From contig NZ_CH724148.1 in assembly GCF_000153225.1 (NCBI RefSeq), positions 5,001-69,000 on the forward strand: a stretch of 64,000 bases of DNA, in the 5' to 3' direction. Made by a program: the position numbers and the translations under genes. The notes under the pieces are model-generated. The model searched no databases, was not told where the DNA came from, and saw only the letters and a program-made list of their open reading frames with translations. Each line of letters opens with the position of its first letter. The first letter of the stretch is position 1. Shown here piece after piece: positions 20,746 to 29,859 of this stretch. This DNA is from Polaribacter irgensii 23-P (lineage in GTDB: Bacteria > Bacteroidota > Bacteroidia > Flavobacteriales > Flavobacteriaceae).

Positions 20746-21210
20746 TTATAATTTTACCTTTATTTCTTGGGTCTTGTCAATTAAAAAGACCCTTTTAAAT
20801 CCAAAAACAACATACTGCAAGTTTCCTTTGATCTGGACCGTTACTTTTTTCGTCAACAAAGAGTTTAACAATCCTCCTAACAATCCCTTTTTATTTGAAC
20901 TCCATAAATTTTTTGTAGGGATATTTGCTATCAAAGGAATAGAAAAAGCTTTGTTTCTCGGAACTTTAAAGGGTTCCAAAAAAACTTGTGCTACCTGCGC
21001 TCCATTCACAAATATTTTCACCTCATCTGCAGAAATTATACCACCTACAGTGTTGGGATTCTCAAAAAAAGCAGCTGCTTTTAATTTTATCGTATCCAAA
21101 GCAAAACTAACTATTTCTAGGTTGTCTACCTTCACGAAAACAGGCTCTTTCTGAACAGAACAGCTGGATATCAATAAAGTGAAGCACAAAAAATAGATGC
21201 TGTTTTTCAT
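20746..21210 (-). CDS. LEA14-like lipoprotein
   Basis: 154 residues. A lipoprotein signal with lipobox LISSC puts the mature N-terminal Cys near residue 17. The rest resembles the LEA type 2 / water-stress (WHy) beta-sandwich: VDNLEIVSFALDTIKLKAAAFFENPNTVGGIISADEVKIFVNGAQVA, with the family's typical N-P in the second strand region. Such proteins are exported and probably bind or stabilise other molecules; no activity is known. It is the first gene of the minus-strand unit that includes ribD; a -7 box (21246-21253) lies 35 bp upstream. Confidence 0.75.
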   Translation of the reverse strand: MKNSIYFLCFTLLISSCSVQKEPVFVKVDNLEIVSFALDTIKLKAAAFFENPNTVGGIISADEVKIFVNGAQVAQVFLEPFKVPRNKAFSIPLIANIPTKNLWSSNKKGLLGGLLNSLLTKKVTVQIKGNLQYVVFGFKRVFLIDKTQEIKVKL

Positions 21211-21245
21211 AAAAAAAAATTAAAATTTAAAGTAACTTGCTCCTG

Positions 21246-21253
21246 CAAAAATA
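21246..21253 (-). promoter_or_regulatory. -7 element for the LEA/ribD unit
   Basis: TATTTTTG on the minus strand in the 52-bp divergent gap, at a normal distance from the lipoprotein ATG at 21210. No clear TTG at -33. Confidence 0.5.
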
Positions 21254-21262
21254 CAGTAATAA

Positions 21263-21754
21263 ATGACACTTGAAAATTTTATCATTAGAGAAATAAGACC
21301 TACCGACAACCTAGCAATATCCGAAATTATCAGAAGTGTGATTTTAGAGATGGGTGCCCCTAAAATAGGAACAGCATATGAAGATAAGGCCACAGACTGC
21401 ATGTTTGAGACCTATCAGAAAGAAAGGGTATTTTATTTTGTGCTAGAACATGACCACAAAGTTATAGGAGGCGCAGGAATTGCACCTTTGCAAAATGATA
21501 AAAACAACATCTGTGAACTGCAAAAAATGTACTTCCTCCCTATTGCAAGAGGAAAAGGTTTGGGAACGGATCTCATTTCTAAATGTTTAGAAAAAGCAAA
21601 AGAATTTGGATTTGAAAACTGCTACTTGGAAACAATGCCTTACATGGAAGCTGCAAGAAAATTATATGAGAAAAATGGATTTTTAAATCTGCCAGCACCT
21701 TTAGGAAATACCGGTCATTATTCTTGTAATGTATGGATGCTAAAAAAAATATGA
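21263..21754 (+). CDS. GNAT N-acetyltransferase
   Basis: 163 residues. Starts IIREIRPTDNLAISEIIRSVI and contains the acetyl-CoA-binding signature (LQKMYFLPIARGKGLGTDLISKCLEKAKEFGF), then LYEKNGFLNLPAPLGNTGHYSC. The GNTGHYSC ending with a conserved tail is common in a Bacteroidota GNAT subgroup of unknown substrate. Its stop overlaps the start of prmC by the sequence ATGA, so the two are translationally coupled. Confidence 0.88.
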   Translation: MTLENFIIREIRPTDNLAISEIIRSVILEMGAPKIGTAYEDKATDCMFETYQKERVFYFVLEHDHKVIGGAGIAPLQNDKNNICELQKMYFLPIARGKGLGTDLISKCLEKAKEFGFENCYLETMPYMEAARKLYEKNGFLNLPAPLGNTGHYSCNVWMLKKI

Positions 21755-22638
21755 AATTAAAAGAATTTAAGTTTTTGTTTTTCGAAGCACTTTCAGACAA
21801 CTATCCATCCACTGAAATAGAGAGTTTTTTCTTTATTTTAATGGAAGAAAAGCTGCAACTAAAAAGAATCGATACCGTTTTAAATCCAGATTTGATAATT
21901 GGAGATGTTCTTGTTACGTCTCTGAAAAAAATTATTGATCGTTTGCAAAAAGAGGAGCCCATCCAATACATTCTTGGGAATACGGAATTCTATGGCTTGC
22001 CTTTTCTCGTAAATAAAAACACCCTAATTCCGAGACCCGAAACGGAAGAATTGGTATCATGGGTGCTCCATGAGATAAAGGAAATACACGGGGAACATAA
22101 AAATAAGGCTACTAATGCGATAGAAACGCCGCTCACCATCTTAGATATTGGCACTGGAACCGGTTGTATTTCTGTTTCCTTGGCTAAAAACAGCCCACAA
22201 TCAGAAATTACTGCAATTGATAATTCTGCGACAGCACTTCACATTGCGAAAAAGAATGCGCTATTAAACAACGTTGCTGTAAATTTTATACAACTCGATA
22301 TTTTGAAAACCACGGAATTGCCTCAAAAATTCGACATCATCATCTCCAACCCTCCTTATGTAAGAGAATTAGAGAAGGTAGAAATAAATAAAAATGTGTT
22401 GGCAAACGAGCCGCACTTGGCCTTATTTGTTTCCGATGAAAATCCCTTGCTTTTTTACGACAAAATTGCGGACTTGGCGATACAAGGGTTGACTAAAAAC
22501 GGACTATTATTCTTTGAAATCAATCAATATTTAGCAAAGGAAACCATAAAAATGTTAACAAAAAAAGGATTTCATTCGATACAATTAAAAAAAGATTTAT
22601 TTGGCAATGACCGCATGCTTCTTTGTCGGATATCGTAA
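21751..22638 (+). CDS. prmC: peptide chain release factor N5-glutamine methyltransferase PrmC
   Basis: Methylates the Gln of the GGQ motif in release factors, which is needed for efficient termination. The Rossmann motif TILDIGTGTGCISVSLA and the signature IISNPPYVRE are intact, with a helical N-terminal substrate-binding domain. I place the start at ATG 21751 (295 residues), which overlaps the GNAT stop as ATGA; an in-frame ATG at 21733 would add six residues lying within the upstream gene. No prfA gene is nearby. Confidence 0.94.
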   Translation: MKLKEFKFLFFEALSDNYPSTEIESFFFILMEEKLQLKRIDTVLNPDLIIGDVLVTSLKKIIDRLQKEEPIQYILGNTEFYGLPFLVNKNTLIPRPETEELVSWVLHEIKEIHGEHKNKATNAIETPLTILDIGTGTGCISVSLAKNSPQSEITAIDNSATALHIAKKNALLNNVAVNFIQLDILKTTELPQKFDIIISNPPYVRELEKVEINKNVLANEPHLALFVSDENPLLFYDKIADLAIQGLTKNGLLFFEINQYLAKETIKMLTKKGFHSIQLKKDLFGNDRMLLCRIS

Positions 22639-22786
22639 CTTATATTTTACGTCTTTAGAAAAAGCTTATCTATTTGTAAATTATACAATTAAATGTGTTT
22701 TTTGGGAAAAATATATTTGAAATAAGTCTACATACTTACTCTAAAATCAGCCTCATTTTTTGACTTCATATTCGCTTTAAATTAAT

Positions 22787-22794
22787 TACTTTTG
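22787..22794 (+). promoter_or_regulatory. -7 element, 4 nt before the COG2509 ATG
   Basis: TACTTTTG, then CTGC and the ATG at 22799. This is the same 4-nt spacing seen at dapF, trmD and murQ. The nearest upstream TTG is 24 bp away, longer than ideal. Confidence 0.55.
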
Positions 22795-22798
22795 CTGC

Positions 22799-24355
22799 AT
22801 GATTAAAGAAATTCAACTTCGTGTAAATTTAATAGAGGAATTAAAGGAAGATATTCTCTTGTACAAGGCTTCCAAACAACTCGGAATTGATCCCAAAGAA
22901 ATCGCAGCTGTAAAAGTTTTACTAAAGTCAATTGATGCACGTAAAAAAGACGTCATTTTTAATTATAAAGTGGCGGTGTACATTGATGAAGCTGTCCCTG
23001 AAAAATCTGACTATATTTTTGATTATCAAGACGTTTCTGCTGCCAAAGAGATTCATATTATTGGATTTGGGCCCGCAGGAATGTATGCGGCACTGCGCTG
23101 CGTAGAATTGGGCTACAAACCGATTGTCTTAGAACGCGGAAAAAATGTACAAGATAGAAGACGTGATTTAAAAGCAATCAACCAAGATCACATTGTCCAC
23201 GAAGATTCTAATTACTGCTTTGGAGAAGGAGGAGCAGGTACGTATTCTGACGGAAAACTATACACGCGCTCTTTAAAACGTGGTGATGTACGAAGAATTT
23301 TTGAAAACTTAGTATACCATGGAACTTCTGAACAAATATTGGTCGATGCACATCCGCATATTGGCACGAATAAATTGCCTAAAATTGTTCAAAATATTCG
23401 CGAAACTATTTTAAAATTTGGTGGGGAAATTCATTTCGGAACGAGAGTTGTTGATTTCGTTGTTCAAAACAATAAGCTTCGTGCTATCCAGCTTCAAAAT
23501 GGCCAAGAAATGACTGTAAATGCCGTTATTTTAGCGACAGGTCACTCTGCAAGAGATATTTATGAATTACTTCATAAAAAAGAAATTCGCATGAAAGCGA
23601 AATCCTTTGCCATGGGCGTTCGTGTTGAGCACCCGCAAGAAATAATAGATCAAATACAATACCATTGCTCGGGAGAAAGACACGAGCTATTGCCCCCAGC
23701 AGCGTACAGTTTGGTACAACAAGTAAACAATAGAGGAGTCTACTCCTTTTGCATGTGTCCTGGTGGCTTTATAGTCCCTGCAGCGACGGCAAATGGCGAA
23801 GTCGTTGTAAATGGGATGTCGCCCTCAAGAAGAAATAATAAATTTGCAAACTCGGGTATCGTGGTTGAATTAGACATCGATCGAGACTTTAAAAAATATG
23901 AGTCTTTTGGTGCCTTAAAAGGTTTAGAATTTCAAAAAGATTTAGAAAAAACTTCTTTTTATGCCGGAGGAAGATCACAACAAGCACCTGCGCAGCGATT
24001 GGTAGATTTTGTCGATGGAAAACTATCCACAGACTTGAACAGTACTTCATATCAACCGGGTTTAAACTCTGCTCCCCTACATTCCCTTTTACCAAAAATC
24101 ATCGGAAGTAGACTGCGAAAAGGTTTTGCTGCTTTTGGAGAAAAAATGCACGGATATTATACCAATGAAGCAAATATCATTGGAGTAGAGTCCAGAACCT
24201 CATCTCCCATAAATATCCCAAGAAAAGAAAATTTAGAGCATACAGATATCGACGGATTGTTTCCCTGTGGAGAAGGTGGAGGCTATGCTGGTGGAATTGT
24301 ATCTGCTGCCATGGACGGAGAACGCTGTGCAGAAGCAGCCATTGCAAAGTTTTAA
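22799..24355 (+). CDS. COG2509-type FAD-dependent dehydrogenase
   Basis: 518 residues of a widespread but poorly characterised flavoprotein family. The N-terminal ~85 residues form a small domain (LRVNLIEELKEDILLYKASKQLGIDPKEI). The Rossmann FAD motif IIGFGPAGMYAALRC follows, and DSNYCFGEGGAGTYSDGKLYTRSLKRGDV is a family signature. The C-terminus GLFPCGEGGGYAGGIVSAAMDG closes the FAD site. The reaction is unknown; relatives are annotated only as NAD(P)/FAD-dependent oxidoreductases. The gene appears to be transcribed alone, with a predicted leaderless mRNA. Confidence 0.9.
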   Translation: MIKEIQLRVNLIEELKEDILLYKASKQLGIDPKEIAAVKVLLKSIDARKKDVIFNYKVAVYIDEAVPEKSDYIFDYQDVSAAKEIHIIGFGPAGMYAALRCVELGYKPIVLERGKNVQDRRRDLKAINQDHIVHEDSNYCFGEGGAGTYSDGKLYTRSLKRGDVRRIFENLVYHGTSEQILVDAHPHIGTNKLPKIVQNIRETILKFGGEIHFGTRVVDFVVQNNKLRAIQLQNGQEMTVNAVILATGHSARDIYELLHKKEIRMKAKSFAMGVRVEHPQEIIDQIQYHCSGERHELLPPAAYSLVQQVNNRGVYSFCMCPGGFIVPAATANGEVVVNGMSPSRRNNKFANSGIVVELDIDRDFKKYESFGALKGLEFQKDLEKTSFYAGGRSQQAPAQRLVDFVDGKLSTDLNSTSYQPGLNSAPLHSLLPKIIGSRLRKGFAAFGEKMHGYYTNEANIIGVESRTSSPINIPRKENLEHTDIDGLFPCGEGGGYAGGIVSAAMDGERCAEAAIAKF

Positions 24356-24414
24356 AAATTTCATCCAAATAGCAAAAAAGTATTCTTAAGTTTACCTTGG
24401 TTTAAATCCTAAAA

Positions 24415-24849
24415 ATGAAAATGACTATTGGCCGCATAGACAAAGCGGATTTTCCAGAATTTGTTCTTTCGGGAATTGATGTAAAAATAGATTCTGGAGC
24501 CTACACATCTACAATTCATTGTTCTAATATTCAAGAAATGAGTGCAAAAGGGGAATCTGTCCTCCAATTTACATTGCTGGACCCAGAGCACCCTTTTTAC
24601 AATAATAAACAATTCACATCAAAAAATTACACTTCAAAAAAAGTAAAAAGTTCAAATGGTATTGCTGAAGTGCGTTTTATGATTCAAACTGAAATTTTTA
24701 TTTTCAATAAGAATTTTCCAATTTACTTGACATTAAGCGAACGAAAAGAAATGAAATTTCCTATCTTACTTGGGCGTAAATTTTTAAATAAAAAATTTGT
24801 GATAGACACGCTTAAAATAAACCTATCACACAAATTAAAAAATATATAA
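24415..24849 (+). CDS. RimB-like retropepsin-type protease (PF05618)
   Basis: 144 residues of the family once annotated as ATP-dependent zinc protease and later recognised as retropepsin-like. The active-site motif is KIDSGAYTSTIH (Asp about residue 25), with the partner region FPILLGRKFLNKKFVID near the end matching the retropepsin ILGR element. It lies 4 bp before rimK. In other bacteria such genes are linked to rimK, and a role in processing the glutamate tail of ribosomal protein S6 has been proposed. Either ATG at 24415 or 24421 could be used. First gene of the three-gene cassette. Confidence 0.85.
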   Translation: MKMTIGRIDKADFPEFVLSGIDVKIDSGAYTSTIHCSNIQEMSAKGESVLQFTLLDPEHPFYNNKQFTSKNYTSKKVKSSNGIAEVRFMIQTEIFIFNKNFPIYLTLSERKEMKFPILLGRKFLNKKFVIDTLKINLSHKLKNI

Positions 24850-24853
24850 ATAA

Positions 24854-25729
24854 ATGAAGATTGTTATTTTATCTAGAAATTCAAAACTATACTCAACAAA
24901 AAGACTGGTGGAAGCTGCCGAAAAAAGAGGACATCAAGTGCTGGTTGTAGATCACTTAAAATGCAATATAGAAATTGAACGAAAAGCTCCAAAAATATAC
25001 TATAAAGGAGAATATTTAGAAAATATTGATGCCATTATTCCTAGAATTGGAGCCTCTGTAACTTTTTATGGTACTGCTGTAATCCGTCAATTTGAAATGA
25101 TGAAAGTTTTTACTGCAGTTTCCTCTATCGGTTTGGTGCGATCTAGAGATAAATTAAGCAGTTTACAAATTTTAGCAAGAGCAGGTGTTGGCTTACCAAA
25201 AACAGTATTTACCAACTATACAAAAGACGTAGAACACGTTATAGAATCTGTTGGTGGCACTCCTTTAGTTCTAAAACTACTAGAAGGAACTCAGGGTTTA
25301 GGAGTTGTTTTGGCAGAAACTCAAAATGCAGCAACTTCTGTTTTAGAAGCGTTTAATGGTTTAGGTGCCCGCGTAATTGCACAAGAATTCATCAAGGAAG
25401 CTGGTGGCGCAGACATCCGAGTTTTTGTAGTTGACGGCAAAGTTGTTGGCGCAATGAAACGCCAAGGAAAAGAAGGCGAATTCCGCTCAAACTTGCACAG
25501 AGGTGGCAACGCAACCGTAATTGAACTGACCGATGAAGAGGAAAAAACAGCACTCAAAGCAACAAAAGCGCTAGGTTTAGGAATTGCGGGGGTAGATATG
25601 CTACAATCCTCTAAAGGACCTTTGGTTTTAGAAGTAAATTCATCACCCGGTTTAGAGGGAATTGAGATTGCTACTGGAAAAAATATTGCAAAAGAAATTA
25701 TCCGTTATCTAGAGCTAAATGTCGAATAA
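24854..25729 (+). CDS. rimK: ATP-grasp glutamate ligase RimK
   Basis: 291 residues, normal for RimK. It adds glutamates to the C-terminus of ribosomal protein S6 in E. coli, using ATP. The N-terminal domain starts [21 protein letters not shown]; the ATP-grasp core includes [18 protein letters not shown] (Lys for ATP), [19 protein letters not shown] and the metal-binding [16 protein letters not shown]. It overlaps the aspartoacylase-like gene by 11 bp and follows the retropepsin gene by 4 bp, so the three are surely co-transcribed. The S6 gene is not in this window, and related ligases act on other acceptors. Confidence 0.95.
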   Translation: MKIVILSRNSKLYSTKRLVEAAEKRGHQVLVVDHLKCNIEIERKAPKIYYKGEYLENIDAIIPRIGASVTFYGTAVIRQFEMMKVFTAVSSIGLVRSRDKLSSLQILARAGVGLPKTVFTNYTKDVEHVIESVGGTPLVLKLLEGTQGLGVVLAETQNAATSVLEAFNGLGARVIAQEFIKEAGGADIRVFVVDGKVVGAMKRQGKEGEFRSNLHRGGNATVIELTDEEEKTALKATKALGLGIAGVDMLQSSKGPLVLEVNSSPGLEGIEIATGKNIAKEIIRYLELNVE

Positions 25730-26669
25730 AACTTTTGTACTTTTAGGGAAGGAAATTCCCGAAGGAAAGCGAACGGTTCTTGACTTAGAAGTTGCAAAAT
25801 TACACACGAGAACCACCGTAAAAGTACCTGTTATTGTAGAACGTTCTTCAAAACCTGGACCTGTTGTGTTACTATTGGCCGGAATTCATGGTGACGAAAC
25901 TAATGGTGTAGGAATTATTAGAGAAATTATAAACCTAGAGATTAACAAACCGAAAAACGGCACCATTATTTGCATTCCTGTTTTTAATATCTTCGGATAC
26001 CTTATTCAAACAAGAGAATTCCCTGACGGACGCGATTTGAACAGAATGTTTCCGGGAACTTTAAATGGTTCTTTAGCCAGCCAATTTGCCTATCAGTTTA
26101 CTAAAGAAATTGCACCATTTGTTGATTATGTAATCGACTTTCATACCGGAGGTGGTGAGCGCGACAATATTGCGCAGATAAGATGTAGCAAAGACGACAC
26201 AAAATCCTTAGAGCTTGCGAAAGTTTTCAATCCACCCATTATTGTATTCTCTAATAAAATAACAAAATCCTTAAGAGATACTTTACACAAAATGGGGAAA
26301 ACTGTTTTGCTCTTTGAAGGAGGAAAATCAAAAGAACTGAGTCCTACCATTATCAATGAGGGTGTAAACGGCACAAAAAACGTACTGATTCACTTAGGGC
26401 TTATTGAAGGCACTATTGCTGTGAGAGAAAGTCCTATTTATGTTGAAAGGGCAAAATGGCTGCGCGCTTCTCATTCTGGAATGTTTAAGATTAAAGTGAC
26501 CATTGGAAGTTATGTAAAAAAGAAAGAAGTACTCGGTGTTCTTCAAGATCCCTTTGGCGAGTTTAAAAAGAAAATTTATGCTCCTTTCAATGGCCATATC
26601 TTTTGCATTAACAAAACACCCATTGTAAATAAAGGAGATGCCTTGTTTCACATGAGCATCGAAGACTAA
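25719..26669 (+). CDS. succinylglutamate desuccinylase/aspartoacylase-like zinc hydrolase
   Basis: 316 residues of the AstE/AspA family, related to M14 carboxypeptidases. The zinc ligands are in [10 protein letters not shown] (His and Glu, about residue 56) and DFHTGG (His about 142), with [10 protein letters not shown] between them and the catalytic Glu in LLFEGGKSK. The C-terminal part ([27 protein letters not shown]) is a barrel-like lid domain typical of these proteins. It removes acyl or amino-acid groups from amide bonds. Its position behind rimK suggests it acts on glutamate tails or another glutamyl conjugate, but that is inference. Confidence 0.88.
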   Translation: MSNKTFVLLGKEIPEGKRTVLDLEVAKLHTRTTVKVPVIVERSSKPGPVVLLLAGIHGDETNGVGIIREIINLEINKPKNGTIICIPVFNIFGYLIQTREFPDGRDLNRMFPGTLNGSLASQFAYQFTKEIAPFVDYVIDFHTGGGERDNIAQIRCSKDDTKSLELAKVFNPPIIVFSNKITKSLRDTLHKMGKTVLLFEGGKSKELSPTIINEGVNGTKNVLIHLGLIEGTIAVRESPIYVERAKWLRASHSGMFKIKVTIGSYVKKKEVLGVLQDPFGEFKKKIYAPFNGHIFCINKTPIVNKGDALFHMSIED

Positions 26670-27798
26670 AATGCGATACTTCTCTTTTTAAAAACGCAAT
26701 CTACAAACAATATAAACCATACATTCTTTTTATCTGACTCCACTCTAAACCTTTTTTTGTGGCTATAAAAATAGGCACGACAATAAATTATATAACATCT
26801 TCCTAAAATTATGTAACATTCTTCACTGCCTTAATATTTATATTGCAATTACAATGGTTTATTAAATATTGACCTTCCCCCTCTTCATGTACACCCTTTT
26901 TATTTTATACAATAAGACCCGATTTTTGTGGTTTTCCTCAGCTGACAAAAATTCAAGAATTACAACACAGCATTTGTTTTCGATAGACAAATAATATTAA
27001 AATTTTAGCTAAGTACAGACAAGAAATAAGTAAGACACTTAACGACCAAGCAAAAGCTTCAAAATGAAGCACCTTAAAAAGCTTTTGTATTTGCACACTC
27101 TAAGGATGCGTTTTTTCACTATGATTACACTCATACAATACTTGACTAGACCGAGCGTTCCAAAAGAATATCAAAAGGAAATTCACAAGCATTTGTTCCT
27201 TTGTGCAGTCAGCGAAGTATTACTTTATACCATTGCATTCTCCATTTAATACATTTTTTCTTACTGAAAACGCAACCTTGTCTCCTGAATAATACACGAT
27301 TCAATTACCTATGAATCCAAAAAACCTACCATACCACTCGTAAGAACCATTTTATTATAATCCATGCGATACCCTTACTATTGAGTCTCCCAAGACACTA
27401 GCATCAAAAAAATAACATGGCATATAGCAGCTTCCTCTAATTCCTCACAATTATTCCTAAAACGACAGCTGCGCTTTACTACAGATCTCTCATCTGACAC
27501 GCTCTATAAAAACTCGCAACAGTCAATAACCAAAGGTTCTTATCTGTTTTTAGCCTGCATCTTATATTCAGGTGCACCAAATTCATACGATGTATAGGGA
27601 TTGACAAACATCCTTTTAATGCCTAAATTTATTTTTAAAAAAACAGTTGTTCGTGCGTTCCTATTTAACGCTAAAGCCACTTTCTAACGATAAACGATTC
27701 GATGAACTTTCTCAGTTCCACTTTTATGCACTAACTTTCAATTTTAAAATCACCACATAGACAGCTCAACAATCTTGAGCATCACTAAAAGATAAAAA
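26670..27798. other. 1.1-kb gene-poor region
   Basis: No convincing intact gene. A plus-strand frame at 27064-27249 (61 codons, starting MKHLKKLLYLHTLRM) has its own ATG but no recognisable family. On the minus strand around 27540-27650 there is a short protein-like run (with FVNPYTSYEFGAPEYKMQAK) interrupted by stops, perhaps a decayed ORF I cannot identify. No tRNA, tmRNA or other structured RNA is evident by eye. Confidence 0.45.
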
Positions 27799-28731
27799 AT
27801 GCAAGTAATTTTAGGAGCCAATGGCATTATTGGAGAAGAATTAGCAAAAGAGTTAAGGGAGACCTATACTAATAAAATAAAATTAGTGGGACGAAACCCT
27901 AAAAAAACAGATCCCAACGATCTTTTATTCAAAGCTGATTTGCTAATTCCCGAGGAAGTAAACAGCGCTTTAGAAAATGCTGAAATTGCCTATTTGACTG
28001 TTGGCCTCACTTACAACTCAATAATTTGGTTGCGAGATTGGCCAATAATTATGAAAAATGTAATCGCAGCCTGTAAAAAAAACAATTGCAAACTTGTCTA
28101 CTTTGACAATACCTATGCCTATCCGCAAGCTCACAAAATTCAAAAAGAAAACACCCCTTTAACATCGAAAGGAAAGAAAGGAATCGCAAAAAAAAAGGCC
28201 GCAAAAATGTTGTTAAATGCTATTAAAAAAAAGGAAATCGTTGCTGTTATATGCCGAGCACCGGAATTTTATGGCGCTGGAAAAACAAAGGGGATTACGA
28301 ATATGCTCATTTTTGAAAAACTGAAAATAGGTAAAAACCCGAAAATACTTCTAAAAGATACTGTTTTAAGAACTTTAATCTACACACCTGACGCTAGTAA
28401 AGCAATGGCACTAATCGGCAATACTCCAGAAGCATATGGGCAAACATGGCATCTTCCTTGTGACGACAACCGACTGACGTATCGCGAAATAATGGAAGAA
28501 ATATCAAAGCAATTAAATAGAACTGTCAAATATGATGTTTTGAATTCATTTACTTTAAAAATAGCTTCTTTTTTTAATGCAAATATCAAAGAAACTCAAG
28601 AATTGTTGCCGCGCTACGCCAATGATAATCTATTTGATTCTTCAAAGTTTAAAGGTAGATTTCCCAATTTTAAAATAACCTCCTACCGAGAAGGAATTAA
28701 AAATATAATTGACAATTACCATTTAAAATAA
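27799..28731 (+). CDS. NAD(P)-dependent epimerase/dehydratase (extended SDR)
   Basis: 310 residues. It starts MQVILGANGIIGEELAKEL, a glycine-rich Rossmann motif (GANGIIG), and shows the segment YFDNTYAYPQ in place of the catalytic Ser/Tyr region, with a basic KKKAAKML stretch near residue 135. The C-terminal half resembles NmrA/SDR sugar-nucleotide epimerases (TWHLPCDDNRLTYREIMEEISKQL). The canonical YxxxK is not obvious, so it may be an atypical or non-catalytic SDR. Substrate unknown; the gene stands alone. Confidence 0.8.
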   Translation: MQVILGANGIIGEELAKELRETYTNKIKLVGRNPKKTDPNDLLFKADLLIPEEVNSALENAEIAYLTVGLTYNSIIWLRDWPIIMKNVIAACKKNNCKLVYFDNTYAYPQAHKIQKENTPLTSKGKKGIAKKKAAKMLLNAIKKKEIVAVICRAPEFYGAGKTKGITNMLIFEKLKIGKNPKILLKDTVLRTLIYTPDASKAMALIGNTPEAYGQTWHLPCDDNRLTYREIMEEISKQLNRTVKYDVLNSFTLKIASFFNANIKETQELLPRYANDNLFDSSKFKGRFPNFKITSYREGIKNIIDNYHLK

Positions 28732-28893
28732 CGAGGTTGCCTAATAACACCTAAATTTACGAATTGCTTTTATGCAATACTTTGCAGTTTTCGAAGAAGC
28801 GTTACTAACATTCCTAAAGAAGGTTTTGTATTGTCCTCATAAACTTTGGAAATTACACTAAACAACACCTTTTATTTTTTAAAAAATAGCCAA

Positions 28894-29045
28894 TGAAACT
28901 ATTAAAAAGAAAGTACAACACACTTTCAAACCATCAGAAAAAAATATTCCTCTCCATTGCGATAGTTCTCACATTACTTCTACTACAGGAATTTTTTAAT
29001 GCTGGAAAAGCCATCGGAACGGCATATTACCACCTGACACATTAA
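28894..29045 (+). pseudogene. frameshifted small membrane ORF
   Basis: ATG 28894 begins MKLLKRKYN and then leaves frame at about 28917-28922. In the neighbouring frame the sequence continues SNHQKKIFLSIAIVLTL... with one transmembrane helix and the end AGKAIGTAYYHLTH before TAA 29043-29045. Together they would make an about 50-residue single-pass protein of a kind common in Flavobacteriaceae. A one-base deletion (true pseudogene or sequence error) best explains the break; initiation at a rare codon in the second frame is the alternative. Confidence 0.4.
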
Positions 29046-29170
29046 CGATTATGGGCACTTGCATAAGCAGTTTGAATACATACCGCATAAAATAAATCCA
29101 ATATAAAAATTCATTTTTAATGCTTCAAAATTAGAAGGTGCAAATAGCAATTCTCATTCTTTTAAAACGC

Positions 29171-29178
29171 TACATTTG
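29171..29178 (+). promoter_or_regulatory. trmD -7 element, 4 nt before the ATG
   Basis: TACATTTG, then CAAG and ATG 29183. The 4-nt spacing rules out the longer upstream start (29138), which would lie before the promoter, and predicts a leaderless trmD transcript. Confidence 0.55.
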
Positions 29179-29182
29179 CAAG

Positions 29183-29857
29183 ATGCGCATAGATATTATT
29201 TCAGTAGCTCCAGATTTGTTAGAGAGTCCGTTCAATCATTCGATTATTAAACGAGCTAAGGAAAAAGGGCTGGCAGAAATTGTAATTCACGATTTGCGTG
29301 CTTTTGGTCTGGGAAACTACAAGCAGATAGACGATACCCAGTTTGGTGGTGGTGCAGGAATGGTCATGATGATTGAGCCTATCGCCAATTGCATCCGAAA
29401 ACTACAAGAAGAGCGAGACTACGACGAAATTATCTACATGACACCAGATGCACCAACATTAAATCAGTCTACTGCAAACACGCTCTCGTTAAAAGAAAAT
29501 ATTCTGATCTTAACCGGCCACTATAAAGGCGTAGACCATCGCATTCGCACACTTTTTATTACCAAAGAAATCTCGATTGGAGATTATGTCTTAACCGGTG
29601 GTGAGTTGGCAGCAGCTGTTTTAGTAGATGCGGTCGTTCGTTTGATTCCAGGTGTTATTGGTGATGAACAATCTGCCTTAACAGACTCCTTTCAAGATAA
29701 TTTACTATCACCCCCTGTGTATACAAGACCTTCTAATTTTGAAGGAAGCAAAGTTCCTGAAATTTTACTGTCGGGAAACTTTCCAAAAATTGAAGATTGG
29801 CGCAGTGACCAGGCCTACGAGAGAACGCAACAAATCAGACCCGATTTATTAAAGTAA
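29183..29857 (+). CDS. trmD: tRNA (guanine37-N1)-methyltransferase TrmD
   Basis: 224 residues from ATG 29183, the family's usual start ([21 protein letters not shown]). Methylates G37 of tRNAs to prevent frameshifting. The trefoil-knot SAM site is visible in [13 protein letters not shown] and [16 protein letters not shown], with [14 protein letters not shown] upstream. A frame extension to 29138 exists but covers the promoter. In most bacteria trmD directly precedes rplS; here a GT39 gene starts 2 bp after the trmD stop and separates them. Confidence 0.96.
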   Translation: MRIDIISVAPDLLESPFNHSIIKRAKEKGLAEIVIHDLRAFGLGNYKQIDDTQFGGGAGMVMMIEPIANCIRKLQEERDYDEIIYMTPDAPTLNQSTANTLSLKENILILTGHYKGVDHRIRTLFITKEISIGDYVLTGGELAAAVLVDAVVRLIPGVIGDEQSALTDSFQDNLLSPPVYTRPSNFEGSKVPEILLSGNFPKIEDWRSDQAYERTQQIRPDLLK

Positions 29858-29859
29858 AC

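Noticed and set aside
29138..29182. Upstream extension of trmD
   Set aside because: It runs through the -7 box and adds residues the family does not have.
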